Part shown: piece by piece, positions 1 through 14,121 of the stretch
Numbering within the stretch: position 1 is the stretch's first letter
Layout: each line of letters opens with the position of its first letter
Origin: Alicyclobacillus sendaiensis NBRC 100866
Lineage (GTDB): Bacteria > Bacillota > Bacilli > Alicyclobacillales > Alicyclobacillaceae
Reading direction: 5' to 3'
DNA length: 64,000 nt
Assembly (NCBI RefSeq): GCF_001552675.1
Contig: NZ_BCRQ01000001.1
Location: 1 to 64,000 of the forward strand
Made by a program: the position numbers and the translations under genes
Notes under the pieces: model-generated
What the model was told of the DNA's origin: nothing
The model's input: the letters and a program-made list of their open reading frames with translations, nothing else
Database searches by the model: none

Positions 1-26
1 GACACGGACTTGCTGTCTCAACGCAA

Positions 27-56
27 TTGATCCTCTCAAATGGCATCATGTATAAT
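27..56 (+). promoter_or_regulatory. sigH promoter (sigma-A type)
   Basis: A TTGATC -35 (27-32) and a perfect TATAAT -10 (51-56) are separated by 18 bases. The -10 ends about 30 bases before the sigH start codon. Confidence 0.7.
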
Positions 57-88
57 GGCGTCATTCATGAGGCTCGGGGTGATAGAGT

Positions 89-760
89 TTGTCGACGCAG
101 CCGACACCAAGAGACGCCGACGCGGCCCCGCCGTACGACACGGCGCCCTATGAGAAGATGACGGACGAAGAGTTGGTCGAGGCTGTTCATCGAGGGGACA
201 CCGACGCGCTCGACTATCTGATTCACAAATACAAGAATTTCGTTCGAGCGAAGGCGCGGTCGTACTTTCTCATTGGGGCTGATCGGGAAGACATCGTGCA
301 GGAAGGCATGATTGGGCTGTACAAGTCCATCCGCGACTTTCGCGGAGACAAGCTCTCCTCCTTCAAGGCGTTCGCCGAACTGTGTATCACGCGTCAGATT
401 ATCACCGCTATTAAAACCGCCACGAGACAAAAGCATATTCCGCTCAATTCCTACGTTTCGCTGGACAAGCCCATTTACGATGAGGACTCGGATCGCACGC
501 TGCTCGACGTCATCTGCACGGTGCGTGTCGCGGATCCGGAAGAGCTGATTATAAACCAGGAAGAGTTTGACGATATTGAGGGTAAGATGTCCGAATTGCT
601 GAGCGACCTCGAGCGCCAGGTTCTGATGCTGTATCTCGATGGTCGCTCCTACCAGGAGATTGCCGTGGATCTCGCTCGGCACGTCAAATCCATCGACAAC
701 GCCCTTCAGCGGGTCAAGCGAAAGCTGGAGAAATACTTGACGGTGCGCAACGTGATATGA
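89..760 (+). CDS. sigH: RNA polymerase sigma factor SigH (sigma-30)
   Basis: This is a sigma-70-family factor of 223 residues that, by homology, directs transition-state and early sporulation transcription. Region 2 lies at about residues 38-110, with the core-binding motif DREDIVQEG at 65-73. The region 4 helix-turn-helix is at about 170-215. The TTG start at 89 follows a GGGGTGA ribosome binding site; the length fits Bacillus SigH (about 218). It is followed by rpmG-secE-nusG, as in Bacillus subtilis. Confidence 0.95.
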   Translation: MSTQPTPRDADAAPPYDTAPYEKMTDEELVEAVHRGDTDALDYLIHKYKNFVRAKARSYFLIGADREDIVQEGMIGLYKSIRDFRGDKLSSFKAFAELCITRQIITAIKTATRQKHIPLNSYVSLDKPIYDEDSDRTLLDVICTVRVADPEELIINQEEFDDIEGKMSELLSDLERQVLMLYLDGRSYQEIAVDLARHVKSIDNALQRVKRKLEKYLTVRNVI

Positions 761-764
761 TAAT
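737..764 (+). promoter_or_regulatory. candidate promoter for rpmG-secE-nusG
   Basis: A TTGACG -35 (737-742) and a GATAAT -10 (759-764) with a 16-base spacer lie over the end of sigH. A GC-rich hairpin with a T-rich tail (about 780-805) follows and might attenuate readthrough. This is sequence matching only. Confidence 0.45.
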
Positions 765-862
765 GTTGTGCAGGTATGAGCCCCGGTTTGGGGGTTCTTC
801 TGTTTCTGCGTCCATGGCCGAGACATCGGTTTCGTGGTCGGCTGACACGGGGAGGTGCTAGC

Positions 863-1012
863 ATGCGCGAGATCATCACCCTCGCTTGCACAGAGTGCAA
901 ACAGAGGAACTATACCACGACGAAGAACAAGAAAAATGACCCAGATCGTCTGGAGTTGAAGAAGTACTGCCCCACCTGCAACTCGCACACGACGCACCGC
1001 GAGACCCGTTGA
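863..1012 (+). CDS. rpmG: 50S ribosomal protein L33 (zinc form)
   Basis: L33, a large-subunit protein of 49 residues. Two CxxC pairs (Cys9/Cys12 and Cys36/Cys39) mark the zinc-binding version of the protein. The ATG at 863 has a GGGGAGGTG ribosome binding site at 850-857. The reading frame is open further upstream, but that extension has no L33 similarity. Its place between sigH and secE matches the Bacillus rpmGB locus. Confidence 0.95.
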   Translation: MREIITLACTECKQRNYTTTKNKKNDPDRLELKKYCPTCNSHTTHRETR

Positions 1013-1046
1013 GGCGCCGCTTGTGGCCGGCAAAGGAGCATCGAAC

Positions 1047-1280
1047 GTGGCGAAACCGAACGATACTCTGGTGGAACTGAATCAGCACGCAAAGCGCACG
1101 GGAATCGTGGCTTTCTTCAAGGAGTCGTTCCGGGAGTTAAAGCGCGTTCGTTGGCCGAAGCGCCGTGAGGTCGTGGTGTACACGGCGGCCAGCCTTTTGG
1201 TGTGTGCCATTTTGGGTGTGCTCATCTGGGCGTTTGACATCGGTGTTTCCGCGGCGATGTCGGCCATCGGCGTAGACTAA
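1047..1280 (+). CDS. secE: preprotein translocase subunit SecE
   Basis: SecE, the small clamp subunit of the SecYEG channel, 77 residues. A basic cytoplasmic part (FRELKRVRWPKR) precedes one transmembrane helix near the C-terminus, as in single-span Gram-positive SecE. The GTG at 1047 is preferred because an AAAGGAG site sits 8 bases upstream. An in-frame GTG at 1023 would add 8 residues. It is co-directional with nusG, as in most bacteria. Confidence 0.93.
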   Translation: MAKPNDTLVELNQHAKRTGIVAFFKESFRELKRVRWPKRREVVVYTAASLLVCAILGVLIWAFDIGVSAAMSAIGVD

Positions 1281-1316
1281 CGCGTCATGGGGGTGGCGGG
1301 CGGCTCGCCCTGCTCA

Positions 1317-1862
1317 ATGGAGAATCTTGAGAAGCAGTGGTATGTGATTCACACATACTCCGGCTACGAGAACAAAGTGAAGAGCAATCTCGAAAGCCGC
1401 GTCCAGACGATGGGTATGGAGGATCGGATTTTCCGCGTCATCGTGCCTACGGAAGAGGCTGTCGAGGTCAAAAACGGCAAGAAGCGCGTGGTTCAGCGCA
1501 AGACGTACCCGGGTTATGTCCTTGTCGAGATGATCATGACGGACGACTCTTGGTATGTGGTGCGCAACACGCCGGGCGTGACGGGTTTTGTGGGCTCGCC
1601 TGGCGCGGGAGCCAAACCTGTGCCGCTCATGCCTCACGAAGTCGAACAGATCTTGAGTTCCATGGGTGTGAACGAAGCGAAGCCTGTGGCGCAGTTCAAG
1701 GTCGGCGACGTCGTGCGCTTGACCAGCGGGCCGTTCGCGGACATGGTTGGCACGGTCGAGGAAGTTCATCCGGAGCATCAGAAACTCAAGGTTCTCGTCT
1801 CGATGTTTGGGCGCGAGACGCCGCTGGAGGCTGACTTCACCCAGGTGGAGCACCTGCCCTGA
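1317..1862 (+). CDS. nusG: transcription termination/antitermination factor NusG
   Basis: NusG, about 181 residues, an elongation factor that binds RNA polymerase. It has an N-terminal NGN domain (WYVIHTYSGYE near residue 8) and a C-terminal KOW domain (VRLTSGPFADMVGTV, about 125-140). The start is uncertain: ATG 1317 fits the family length of about 177, but no good ribosome binding site precedes it. An in-frame ATG at 1287 would add 10 residues. Confidence 0.94.
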   Translation: MENLEKQWYVIHTYSGYENKVKSNLESRVQTMGMEDRIFRVIVPTEEAVEVKNGKKRVVQRKTYPGYVLVEMIMTDDSWYVVRNTPGVTGFVGSPGAGAKPVPLMPHEVEQILSSMGVNEAKPVAQFKVGDVVRLTSGPFADMVGTVEEVHPEHQKLKVLVSMFGRETPLEADFTQVEHLP

Positions 1863-1954
1863 GGTCGATGGCGCCTTCTGATTCAGGCAGCGAGCTGGCC
1901 GATGTCCTGTCGGCGGCTTTCTGTAGCTCGGTGTTTGCCGGGCTTGCATAGATG

Positions 1955-1990
1955 GTTTCCTGTGGGAGGGCAAACCCCGAACACCACATC
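1955..1990 (+). ncRNA. candidate L1-binding leader of rplK-rplA
   Basis: A short hairpin pairs TGTGG (1961-1965) with CCACA (1984-1988). It carries GTGGGAGGGC on its 5' side just before the rplK ribosome binding site. This resembles the L1 target (GUGGGAGG opposite a CCAC) that L1 uses to repress its own operon. Assignment is by recall of the motif; a covariance search (Rfam L1 leader) would settle it. Confidence 0.5.
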
Positions 1991-2012
1991 TCGAGTGAAG
2001 GAGGTGGCTGTG

Positions 2013-2441
2013 TTGCCGAAGAAGGTCGTCAAGGTTGTGAAGCTGCAAATTCCAGCCGGAAAGGCAACGCCTGCGCCGCCGGTAGGTCCTGCGCTCGGCC
2101 AAGCGCAAGTGGGCAACATCATGGGCTTCTGCAAGGAGTTCAATGCGCGCACGGCCGATCAGGTCGGTTTGATTATTCCGGTCGTCATCTACGTGTATGA
2201 GGACCGCTCGTACACGTTTGAATTGAAGACCCCGCCGGCTTCCGTGTTGCTCAAGAAGGCGGCTGGCATTGAGAGCGGTTCGGCCGAGCCGAATCGCGTC
2301 AAGGTTGGCAAGGTCACGCGGGCGCAAGTTCGCGAGATCGCCGAACAGAAGATGCAAGATTTGAATGCTGCGTCGATCGAGGCCGCCATGCGGATGGTCG
2401 AAGGTACGGCCCGCAGCATGGGCATCACGGTTGTCGACTGA
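2013..2441 (+). CDS. rplK: 50S ribosomal protein L11
   Basis: L11 of the GTPase-associated centre, 142 residues, close to Bacillus L11 (141). The N-terminal domain carries [19 protein letters not shown]; the C-terminal 23S rRNA-binding domain ends with [12 protein letters not shown]. The TTG at 2013 follows AAGGAGGTG (1998-2006). A GTG one codon earlier is also possible. It precedes rplA and the two form the L11-L1 operon. Confidence 0.95.
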   Translation: MPKKVVKVVKLQIPAGKATPAPPVGPALGQAQVGNIMGFCKEFNARTADQVGLIIPVVIYVYEDRSYTFELKTPPASVLLKKAAGIESGSAEPNRVKVGKVTRAQVREIAEQKMQDLNAASIEAAMRMVEGTARSMGITVVD

Positions 2442-2502
2442 CGGCAAGCGGGAGCCCGTGGGAGGTTTCAACAACCGATTACCACGCGGAGGTGAGTGAA
2501 AC

Positions 2503-3204
2503 ATGGCAAAGCTGAGCAAACGTCTCCAGGAGCTTCATAAGCTCGTGGATCGCGATAAACTGTACGACGTTGACGAGGCGATGGACCTCGTGAAGAAGAC
2601 CGCCACCGCGAAGTTCGACGAGACGGTGGAGGTTGCCGTCCGGCTCGGCGTGGACCCGAAAAAGCAGGATCAACAGGTCCGCGGTGCGGTCGTGCTTCCG
2701 CACGGCACGGGGAAGACGCCCCGGGTCCTCGTCTTCGCCAAGGGCGAAAAGGCGCGCGAGGCCCAGGAGGCAGGCGCGGACTTCGTCGGCGACGAAGATC
2801 TGATTCAAAAAATTTCTCAGGGCTGGCTCGACTTCGACGTCGCCGTCGCGACTCCGGACATGATGCCGGCGGTCGGCCGTCTCGGTCGGATCCTGGGTCC
2901 CCGCGGCCTGATGCCGAACCCGAAGACCGGAACGGTGACGTTCGACGTCGCGCGCGCGGTGAACGAGATCAAGTCCGGTAAGGTCGAGTATCGCCTCGAC
3001 AAGGCGGGCATCATCCACTGCCCGATTGGCAAGGCGTCGTTCGAGAAGGAGCAGCTGGTCGAGAACTTCCGCGCGCTGATGAGCGCGCTCGTCAAGGCGA
3101 AGCCGCCGGCAGCAAAAGGCACGTATGTGCGGGGCGTGACGGTCTCGTCCACGATGGGACCTGGCATCCGCGTCAACCCGCAGCGCGCCGCGGTCGGCGA
3201 TTGA
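2503..3204 (+). CDS. rplA: 50S ribosomal protein L1
   Basis: L1, the mobile L1-stalk protein and likely translational autorepressor, 233 residues. Conserved features include [26 protein letters not shown] (about residues 129-142) and the C-terminal [11 protein letters not shown]. The ATG has a CGGAGGTGAG site immediately upstream. Confidence 0.96.
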   Translation: MAKLSKRLQELHKLVDRDKLYDVDEAMDLVKKTATAKFDETVEVAVRLGVDPKKQDQQVRGAVVLPHGTGKTPRVLVFAKGEKAREAQEAGADFVGDEDLIQKISQGWLDFDVAVATPDMMPAVGRLGRILGPRGLMPNPKTGTVTFDVARAVNEIKSGKVEYRLDKAGIIHCPIGKASFEKEQLVENFRALMSALVKAKPPAAKGTYVRGVTVSSTMGPGIRVNPQRAAVGD

Positions 3205-3234
3205 CCCGCAGAGATCTGGCGGGAATCATGCTCG

Positions 3235-3320
3235 TATGCTATAACATCCATAGCGAAAGGCCGTAGACAGCAGGTCTGCCCGCTTGGGGCAGTGAAAGTC
3301 GCCTGCCGAGGCGTTTCCCG
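3235..3320 (+). ncRNA. L10 (rplJL) leader RNA with its promoter
   Basis: A TATAAC -10-like box (3240-3245) is followed by a leader with the GTAGACAGCAGG and CCTGCCGAGGCG segments (about 3260-3317). These are characteristic of the Firmicute L10 leader bound by the L10-(L7/L12) complex. The -35 element is not obvious. Autoregulation is known for this RNA family; here it is inferred from the sequence match. Confidence 0.75.
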
Positions 3321-3353
3321 CAACGATATGCAACTGGCATGTCGAATTTCGTG

Positions 3354-3380
3354 GGCGCCTCGCGTCGTCGAGGCGCCTTT
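3354..3380 (+). terminator. attenuator terminator in the rplJL leader
   Basis: A perfect 9-bp stem (3354-3362 with 3369-3377, six-base loop) is followed by TTT. It lies between the L10 leader and rplJ, the position expected for a protein-controlled attenuator. Confidence 0.6.
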
Positions 3381-3419
3381 CGCTGTGTAGAGGTCACAAT
3401 TTGCGGGGAGGTGGGCGGT

Positions 3420-3932
3420 TTGGCGATTCGCCGTGCCGAAAAAGAGCAGATCGTGCAGTCCGTCGCCGAGCGCATGCGCCGCAGCAAAAGCATCGTGCTC
3501 GCCGATTACCGCGGCCTCACGGTGGCAGAGGACACGGAGCTGCGCGCGCGCCTGCGCCAGGCCGGGATCGATTACTCCGTCGTCAAGAACACGCTGACGA
3601 CGCGCGCCGCCGAGCAGGCCGGGATTGAGGGACTGGAGCCGTTTTTGACGGGGCCGACGGCCATCGCCTTCAGCTATGACGATCCCGTCGCGCCGGCGAA
3701 AATCCTCCATGAATTCTCGCGCGAACACAAGGCGCTCGAGCTGAAGGGCGGATACGTCGAGGGCAAGGTCGTCGACGCGAAGGAGATTGAGTCGCTGGCG
3801 AAGCTGCCGTCGCGCGAAGGGCTCTTGTCCATGTTGCTCAGCGTCCTGCAGGCGCCGATGCGCAACCTGGCGTACGTGCTGTCGCAGGTGGCCGAAAAGC
3901 AGGGTAGCGAGGCGGCTCCTGCGGCCGAGTGA
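3420..3932 (+). CDS. rplJ: 50S ribosomal protein L10
   Basis: L10, the base of the L7/L12 stalk, 170 residues. It opens with [12 protein letters not shown], shows the conserved [14 protein letters not shown] segment, and ends in the helix that binds L7/L12 dimers. The TTG at 3420 is chosen because a GGGGAGGTGG site ends 5-8 bases upstream. The frame extends upstream only through the leader RNA. Confidence 0.95.
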   Translation: MAIRRAEKEQIVQSVAERMRRSKSIVLADYRGLTVAEDTELRARLRQAGIDYSVVKNTLTTRAAEQAGIEGLEPFLTGPTAIAFSYDDPVAPAKILHEFSREHKALELKGGYVEGKVVDAKEIESLAKLPSREGLLSMLLSVLQAPMRNLAYVLSQVAEKQGSEAAPAAE

Positions 3933-4005
3933 ACCTGGCGTCCGTGCATTCGGATGAATGTCGCGCGGTCGATGTACAACGAAATCCGATGAGGAGGGCT
4001 TTGTG

Positions 4006-4377
4006 ATGACCACGGCTGAGATCTTGGAAGCTGTGAAAAACATGACGGTGCTCGAGTTGAACGAGCTGGTCAAGGCAATTGAGGAAGAGTTCGGCGTGAC
4101 GGCGGCTGCCCCGGTCGCGTTTGCGGGTGCGGCTCCGGGCGCTGGTGAGGCGGCTCAGGCGGAGCAGACCGAGTTCGACGTGATCCTCGCGTCCGCGGGT
4201 GCATCGAAGATCAACGTCATCAAGGTGGTCCGCGAGATCACGGGCCTCGGCCTGAAGGAAGCGAAGGATCTCGTGGATGGCGCGCCGAAGCCGATCAAGG
4301 AGAAGGTCTCGAAGGAAGAGGCCGAGAGCATCAAGGCGAAGCTCGAAGAGGCCGGCGCTTCGGTCGAAATCAAGTAA
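4006..4377 (+). CDS. rplL: 50S ribosomal protein L7/L12
   Basis: L7/L12 stalk protein that recruits translational GTPases, 123 residues, the standard length. The N-terminal dimerisation helices ([13 protein letters not shown]) are followed by an Ala/Gly hinge at about 35-50. The C-terminal domain contains [20 protein letters not shown]. The ATG at 4006 follows a GAGGAGGG site. A terminator lies 18 bases after the stop. Confidence 0.96.
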   Translation: MTTAEILEAVKNMTVLELNELVKAIEEEFGVTAAAPVAFAGAAPGAGEAAQAEQTEFDVILASAGASKINVIKVVREITGLGLKEAKDLVDGAPKPIKEKVSKEEAESIKAKLEEAGASVEIK

Positions 4378-4394
4378 GCTATCTGCAGCGCCGA

Positions 4395-4420
4395 GGGGTG
4401 CCCATGGGGCACCCCTTTCG
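4395..4420 (+). terminator. rho-independent terminator after rplL
   Basis: A perfect 9-bp stem (4395-4403 with 4407-4415) with a three-base loop is followed by TTTCG. The short T-run suggests partial readthrough into the next gene. Confidence 0.65.
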
Positions 4421-4438
4421 CGTACCGGAGGTGGTGAC

Positions 4439-5038
4439 GTGGATCATTACTTTCTCGGCGATCCTTCTGCACCGAGCGACGAGCGCATCGTCCGGGCCGA
4501 GGCTCGCGGCATCGCCGTGGAGTTGGTGACGGACCGCGGGGTGTTCAGCAAGGCGGGCCTTGACGAAGGGACGCGCCGGCTGATTGAATCGGTGGACCTC
4601 ACGGGCGCGGCTACGGCGCTCGATCTCGGCTGCGGCTACGGGCCCGTCACGGCGATCCTCGCCCGCGCGTATCCCGGCGTTCGGTGGTGGATGATCGATA
4701 TCAACCGCAGGGCCGTGGAACTCGCGCGGCGCAATACGGCGGATCTGGTCCCGCAGCCCGTGGTGCTGCAGCACGACGGCATCCCGAACGAGCTCGAATC
4801 GTTCTTCGATCACGTCCTTCTGAACCCGCCCATTCGGGCGGGCAAATCCGTGGTGTTTCGCCTGTACGAGGAAGCTCGCCGCGCCCTGAAACCAGGGGGG
4901 AAGCTGTGGGTGGTGATTCAGAAGAAGCACGGCGCGCCGTCGACGGAGGCGCGGCTGCGGGAGCTGTTTGAATCGGTGGATGTCGCGCACCGAAAATCGG
5001 GCTACTTCGTGTTTTGCGCAGTAGCGGCGCTTCGCTAG
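4439..5038 (+). CDS. class I SAM-dependent methyltransferase (RsmC/YbxB-like)
   Basis: A Rossmann-fold methyltransferase of 199 residues. It shows the SAM-binding motif DLGCGYGPV (62-70) and the N6/N2-methyltransferase motif NPPI (129-132). The family is related to 16S rRNA m2G1207 methyltransferase RsmC, and its place between rplL and rpoB matches Bacillus ybxB. The target is inferred, not shown. GTG 4439 has a CGGAGGTGGTG site. Confidence 0.85.
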   Translation: MDHYFLGDPSAPSDERIVRAEARGIAVELVTDRGVFSKAGLDEGTRRLIESVDLTGAATALDLGCGYGPVTAILARAYPGVRWWMIDINRRAVELARRNTADLVPQPVVLQHDGIPNELESFFDHVLLNPPIRAGKSVVFRLYEEARRALKPGGKLWVVIQKKHGAPSTEARLRELFESVDVAHRKSGYFVFCAVAALR

Positions 5039-5092
5039 CGGGCGAAAGGTCTCGATCCGCTATCCGTCCCCACGCGAACGCCTATCTTTCGC

Positions 5093-5121
5093 TTGATCGC
5101 CTGCACCGTATGTGATATCAT
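5093..5121 (+). promoter_or_regulatory. rpoBC promoter and 290-base leader
   Basis: TTGATC (5093-5098), 17 bases, then TATCAT (5116-5121), a good sigma-A-type promoter. About 290 bases of leader lie between it and rpoB. That stretch has no gene on either strand, no clear terminator and no RNA family I recognise. Confidence 0.65.
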
Positions 5122-5412
5122 CAAGCAATGCAAAATGAGTTGTTTGGACGGATGCCTCCTCTTCGCGCATAAAATCCATTCTTTTGGGGAATAGGTGAAT
5201 ACGACTGGCGTGTCCATCATCGTCTAGCATGCCGAGTTGAAAGAGAAGTGCTGCACGCAAAAGTCCAGAACAGGCGGTCGCTCATCGGGCGTCGTCCTGG
5301 CGTCTTTTTGTGTGCGGCGCTTGTCTCTTTGTCTGACTTGGCTCGTCCGAGCTCAAGAAGACCTCTGATGCAAAGCCTCCTTTGCGCATCGTCCAACAAA
5401 TCCGCTTGAGGG

Positions 5413-8400
5413 GTGACGGTTTTGCAGGGACACATGGTCAAGTACGGATGGGCGGAGCGCCGCAGCTACGCGCGCATTCGCGAGGTCCTCGATCTCCCAA
5501 ACCTCATCGAGATCCAACAGAAGTCGTACGAGTGGTTCCTGCGGGAGGGCCTGCGCGAGACCTTCGCGGACATCTCTCCCATCACGGACTTCACCGGGAA
5601 CCTTGTGCTTGAGTTCGTGGACTACAGCCTCGGCGAGCCCAAGTACGACGTGGAAGAATCCAAGGAGCGGGACGTCACGTATGCGGCGCCGCTTCGCGTG
5701 AAGGTTCGCCTCCTCAACAAGGAGACGGGCGAGGTCAAAGAGCAAGAGGTGTTCCTCGGCGACTTCCCGCTCATGACAGAGACGGGCACCTTCATCATCA
5801 ACGGTGCAGAGCGCGTCATCGTGAGCCAGCTTGTCCGCTCCCCCAGCGTCTATTATAGCAGCAAGATCGACAAGAATGGCAAACGCACGTTCGCTGCGAC
5901 GGTCATTCCGAATCGAGGAGCATGGCTCGAGTTCGAGACGGACGCCAAGGACGTCGTGTACGTACGCATCGACCGGACGCGCAAGTTGCCCATCACGGTC
6001 TTGCTTCGGGCGCTTGGATTGTCGTCCGACGCCGAGATTATCGAGCTTTTGGGCGAAGACGAGTATCTGCAGAACACGCTGGACAAGGATACGACGGACT
6101 CGACGGAACGAGCCCTCATTGAGATCTACGAGCGGTTGCGCCCGGGTGAGCCGCCGACCGTGGAGAATGCGCGGGCTCTCTTGGCTTCGCGGTTCTTCGA
6201 TCCCAAGCGGTACGATCTCGCCGCCGTCGGCCGTTACAAGATCAACAAAAAGCTCCACTTGAAGAATCGCTTGCTCAACCAGCGGCTGGCGGAGACGCTC
6301 GTCGACGAGGAGACGGGTGAGATCATCGCCGAGGCCGGGACGGTGCTCGATCGCCGCACGCTGGACAGGATCATTCCGCGTCTTGCGGGCAAGGTCGGGC
6401 GGTTCACCATTCGCGGCACGCGGGATCTCTTCGAACACGACGAGATTCCCCTGCAGATGGTCAAGATCTTCAGCCCGGCGGAAGACGGCAAGATCCTGCA
6501 TGTCATCTCCAACGGCGAACTGCCTGCGGATGTGAAATACATTACGCCGTCTGACATCATCGCGGCAGTCTCGTACTTCTTCAACTTGCTGCGCGGGGTG
6601 GGGACCACCGACGACATCGATCATCTGGGCAACCGGCGCCTCCGCTCCGTGGGCGAGTTGCTGCAAAATCAGTTCCGCATCGGGCTCTCTCGGATGGAGC
6701 GCGTGGTGCGCGAGCGCATGTCGATTCAGGACGCGAGCGCCATCACGCCGCAGGCGCTGATCAACATCCGGCCGGTGATCGCCGCCATCAAGGAGTTTTT
6801 CGGATCCAGCCAGCTGTCGCAGTTCATGGATCAGACGAACCCGCTGGCGGAGCTCACGCACAAGCGGCGCCTGTCGGCGCTCGGGCCCGGCGGGCTGACG
6901 CGCGAGCGAGCCGGCTTCGAAGTGCGCGACGTCCACTACTCGCACTACGGTCGCATGTGCCCCATCGAGACGCCGGAAGGTCCGAACATCGGTCTCATCA
7001 ACTCGCTCTCGACGTATGCGCGCGTCAACGAGTACGGCTTCATCGAGACGCCGTACCGGCGCGTGGATCCCGAGACCGGCGTGGTGACGGACCAGATTGA
7101 CTACCTGACGGCGGACGAGGAGGAAAATTACCTCATCGCGCAGGCGAACGAGCCGCTGACCGAGGATGGCCACTTCGTGGCCGAAGAAATCACGGTGCGT
7201 TCGCGCGAAGACGTGATTACCGTCAGCCGGGATCGCATCGACTACATGGACGTCTCGCCGAAGCAGGTTGTGTCGGTCGCCACGGCGCTTATCCCGTTCC
7301 TCGAAAACGACGACGCCAACCGCGCGCTCATGGGTTCGAACATGCAGCGCCAGGCAGTGCCGCTGCTCGTGACCGATTCGCCGCTCGTGGGAACGGGGAT
7401 GGAGTACCAGGCGGCCAAGGATTCCGGCGTGTGCGTGGTTTCGAAGCACAACGGTGTCGTGGAGCGCGTGACGGCCCGCGAGATCTGGGTGCGCGAAGAA
7501 GCGCTGGTGGACGGGCAGGTCGTGAAGGGGAACGTCCACAAGTACAAGCTGATTAAGTTCGCGCGTTCGAACCAGAACACCTGCTTGAACCAGCGTCCGA
7601 TTGTACGCGAGGGCGATCGCGTCAAAGTCGGGGATATTTTGGCGGATGGGCCGGCGACGCAAAACGGCGAGCTTGCGCTCGGCCGGAACGTGCTGGTCGC
7701 GTTCATGACCTGGGAGGGCTACAACTACGAGGACGCCATCCTCATCTCGGAGAAGATGGTGAAGGAGGACGTGTACACGTCCATTCACATTGAGGAGTAC
7801 GAGATTGAGGCGCGTGACACGAAGCTCGGGCCTGAGGAGATCACCCGAGATATCCCGAACGTCGGCGAAGACGCACTCAAAAACCTCGACGAACGCGGGA
7901 TCATCCGCATTGGGGCGGAGATCACCACGAACGACATCCTCGTCGGAAAGGTGACGCCGAAGGGTGTGACGGAGCTCACGGCGGAAGAGCGGCTGTTGCA
8001 TGCGATTTTCGGTGAGAAGGCGCGAGAGGTGCGCGACACCTCGCTGCGCGTGCCGCATGGCGGTGCTGGAATTGTCGTCGACGTGAAGGTGTTCACGCGC
8101 GAGAACGGCGACGAGTTGCCCGCTGGCGTGAATCAGCTGGTGCGCGTGTACGTGGCGCAGAAGCGCAAGATCTCGGAGGGCGACAAGATGGCCGGACGCC
8201 ACGGTAACAAGGGCGTGGTGGCACGCATCCTGCCGGAAGAGGATATGCCGTTTTTGGAGGATGGGACGCCGGTCGAGATCGTGCTCAATCCGCTCGGTGT
8301 GCCTTCGCGTATGAACATCGGTCAGGTGCTGGAGACGCACTTGGGCATGGCTGCGAAGGTGCTGGGGCTGAAGATGGCCACGCCCGTGTTTGACGGCGCC

Positions 8401-8952
8401 AAGCCCGAGGACGTGTTCGAAACGCTTCGCGAGGCGGGCTTGCCTGAGGACGGCAAGCAGGTCCTGTACGACGGTCGGACTGGCGAACCGTTTGAAAACC
8501 GCGTCACCGTGGGATACGTGTACATGATGAAGCTGCACCATCTGGTGGACGACAAGATCCACGCGCGGTCCACGGGTCCGTACTCGCTCGTCACTCAGCA
8601 GCCGCTCGGAGGCAAGGCCCAGTTCGGCGGCCAGCGGTTTGGCGAGATGGAGGTCTGGGCACTGGAGGCGTACGGCGCGGCCTACACCTTGCAGGAGCTT
8701 CTCACCGTCAAGTCGGACGACGTGGTGGGACGCGTGAAGACGTACGAGGCCATCGTCAAGGGCGAGAACGTTCCGGAGCCCGGTGTGCCGGAGTCGTTCA
8801 AGGTGCTCATCAAGGAGCTCCAGAGCCTCGGGATGGACGTGAAGATCTTGAGCGGCGACGAGCGCGAGATCGAGATGAAGGAGATGGACGACGACGAGGA
8901 CAGCCCCGACAAGCTCAATCTGAACCTGGAGTACAACGAGGTCGGCGATTGA
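5413..8952 (+). CDS. rpoB: DNA-directed RNA polymerase subunit beta
   Basis: The beta subunit, about 1179 residues, catalytic partner of RpoC. The rifampicin-binding cluster ([20 protein letters not shown], near residue 470) has the ordinary sensitive-type residues. [13 protein letters not shown] lies near the C-terminus. GTG 5413 overlaps its own GAGGGG site. TTG 5422, three codons in, is better spaced from it and may be the true start. Confidence 0.97.
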   Translation: MTVLQGHMVKYGWAERRSYARIREVLDLPNLIEIQQKSYEWFLREGLRETFADISPITDFTGNLVLEFVDYSLGEPKYDVEESKERDVTYAAPLRVKVRLLNKETGEVKEQEVFLGDFPLMTETGTFIINGAERVIVSQLVRSPSVYYSSKIDKNGKRTFAATVIPNRGAWLEFETDAKDVVYVRIDRTRKLPITVLLRALGLSSDAEIIELLGEDEYLQNTLDKDTTDSTERALIEIYERLRPGEPPTVENARALLASRFFDPKRYDLAAVGRYKINKKLHLKNRLLNQRLAETLVDEETGEIIAEAGTVLDRRTLDRIIPRLAGKVGRFTIRGTRDLFEHDEIPLQMVKIFSPAEDGKILHVISNGELPADVKYITPSDIIAAVSYFFNLLRGVGTTDDIDHLGNRRLRSVGELLQNQFRIGLSRMERVVRERMSIQDASAITPQALINIRPVIAAIKEFFGSSQLSQFMDQTNPLAELTHKRRLSALGPGGLTRERAGFEVRDVHYSHYGRMCPIETPEGPNIGLINSLSTYARVNEYGFIETPYRRVDPETGVVTDQIDYLTADEEENYLIAQANEPLTEDGHFVAEEITVRSREDVITVSRDRIDYMDVSPKQVVSVATALIPFLENDDANRALMGSNMQRQAVPLLVTDSPLVGTGMEYQAAKDSGVCVVSKHNGVVERVTAREIWVREEALVDGQVVKGNVHKYKLIKFARSNQNTCLNQRPIVREGDRVKVGDILADGPATQNGELALGRNVLVAFMTWEGYNYEDAILISEKMVKEDVYTSIHIEEYEIEARDTKLGPEEITRDIPNVGEDALKNLDERGIIRIGAEITTNDILVGKVTPKGVTELTAEERLLHAIFGEKAREVRDTSLRVPHGGAGIVVDVKVFTRENGDELPAGVNQLVRVYVAQKRKISEGDKMAGRHGNKGVVARILPEEDMPFLEDGTPVEIVLNPLGVPSRMNIGQVLETHLGMAAKVLGLKMATPVFDGAKPEDVFETLREAGLPEDGKQVLYDGRTGEPFENRVTVGYVYMMKLHHLVDDKIHARSTGPYSLVTQQPLGGKAQFGGQRFGEMEVWALEAYGAAYTLQELLTVKSDDVVGRVKTYEAIVKGENVPEPGVPESFKVLIKELQSLGMDVKILSGDEREIEMKEMDDDEDSPDKLNLNLEYNEVGD

Positions 8953-9000
8953 CCCTGTGCGAGACCGATACCCAGGCACGACGATTGGAGGGTGCACAAG

Positions 9001-12639
<3,639 letters not shown>

Positions 12640-12684
12640 CGGCGGAAAGGCGCTGGGAAATTCGGGCTGTCGACCCGTGTTTGG

Positions 12685-12714
12685 TTGACAGCCCGGAAAT
12701 CGCGATGATAGAAT
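12685..12714 (+). promoter_or_regulatory. str-operon promoter
   Basis: A perfect TTGACA -35 (12685-12690), 18 bases, then an extended -10 TGATAGAAT (TAGAAT at 12709-12714). The -35 lies in the 3' arm of a 9-bp stem (12663-12671 with 12687-12695) that lacks a T-run. Confidence 0.75.
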
Positions 12715-12762
12715 TCCCTAGTGTGCGTCAGCACGATGTTTTCCATTGAGGAGGATCGTGCG

Positions 12763-13020
12763 GTGTCCCTTGACGACATACGCCAAGCGAAGAAGAAGAC
12801 CGTCGGCACCAACCAGACGTTGAAGGCGCTGAGGCAGCCGTCTGGTCGAGTGGTGTGCGTGTATGTCGCGAAGGATGCCGAGCCGAGAGTGACGGAACCT
12901 GTGGTGCAATTGGCGTCGAAGCTCGGAGTTCCGATTGAATGGGTCGACACCATGAGGCAACTCGGGAAGGCCTGCGGCATTGAGGTCGGCGCGGCGTCCG
13001 CCTGCATCCTGGCAGAGTAG
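12763..13020 (+). CDS. rplGB: L7Ae-family ribosomal protein (YbxF-like)
   Basis: A small L7Ae/L30e/S12e/Gadd45-fold protein, 85 residues (Bacillus YbxF 82). Family members bind kink-turns in RNA. It shows [17 protein letters not shown] near the N-terminus and a C-terminal [16 protein letters not shown] 12763 has GAGGAGGA 7 bases upstream. It leads the str operon, as in Bacillus. The symbol follows the B. subtilis name. Confidence 0.88.
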   Translation: MSLDDIRQAKKKTVGTNQTLKALRQPSGRVVCVYVAKDAEPRVTEPVVQLASKLGVPIEWVDTMRQLGKACGIEVGAASACILAE

Positions 13021-13132
13021 CGACGCTTCGCTGTGGCGTGCTTTTTGTTTGCGGACCGATGAACCACCAGGGTCTGTGGTCTTGCGAGAGGGTCAACCGC
13101 GAGGATTGGAACACTTGAGAGGAGGTGCACGG

Positions 13133-13546
13133 GTGCCGACGATTAACCAATTGGTGCGCAAAGGCCGGAAGGCCGTCGTGAAGAAGTCCAAGGCGCCTGC
13201 GTTGCAATTCGGCTACAACAGCCAGACCAAGAAGCTGACGAACCTGCCGTCGCCCCAGAAGCGCGGCGTGTGCACGCGCGTGGGCACGATGACGCCGAAG
13301 AAGCCGAACTCGGCGCTGCGGAAGTACGCGCGTGTCCGCCTGACCAACACGATTGAGGTCACGGCGTACATCCCTGGTATCGGGCACAATTTGCAGGAGC
13401 ACTCCGTCGTGCTGGTTCGCGGCGGGCGTGTCAAGGACCTGCCTGGTGTGCGTTACCACATCGTCCGCGGTGCACTGGATGCGGCTGGCGTGAAGGACCG
13501 CATGCAGGGCCGTTCGAAGTACGGCGCGAAGCGGCCGAAGAAGTAA
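13133..13546 (+). CDS. rpsL: 30S ribosomal protein S12
   Basis: S12, the decoding-centre protein, 137 residues. Hallmarks are [23 protein letters not shown] (the streptomycin-resistance Lys is unmutated) and [15 protein letters not shown] 13133 follows AGAGGAGGTGC. The 112-base gap upstream holds only weak hairpins. Confidence 0.96.
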   Translation: MPTINQLVRKGRKAVVKKSKAPALQFGYNSQTKKLTNLPSPQKRGVCTRVGTMTPKKPNSALRKYARVRLTNTIEVTAYIPGIGHNLQEHSVVLVRGGRVKDLPGVRYHIVRGALDAAGVKDRMQGRSKYGAKRPKK

Positions 13547-13565
13547 TCCTTGGTCGGCTGCGTGA

Positions 13566-14093
<528 letters not shown>

Positions 14094-14121
14094 TCTGAAT
14101 GGTTAGAAGGGAGGCGGCGCG

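Noticed and set aside
776-862. N-terminal extension of L33
   Set aside because: It adds 29 residues with no L33 similarity; the internal ATG has the better ribosome binding site.
1314-2519. 401-codon minus-strand frame
   Set aside because: Antisense to nusG and rplK, with no recognisable domain.
3201-3245. TTGACC at 3201 as -35 for the rplJ leader promoter
   Set aside because: The spacing to TATAAC is 33 bases, far too long.
12663-12695. Hairpin after rpoC as a terminator
   Set aside because: A 9-bp stem exists but no T-run follows and the -35 of the str promoter lies in its 3' arm.
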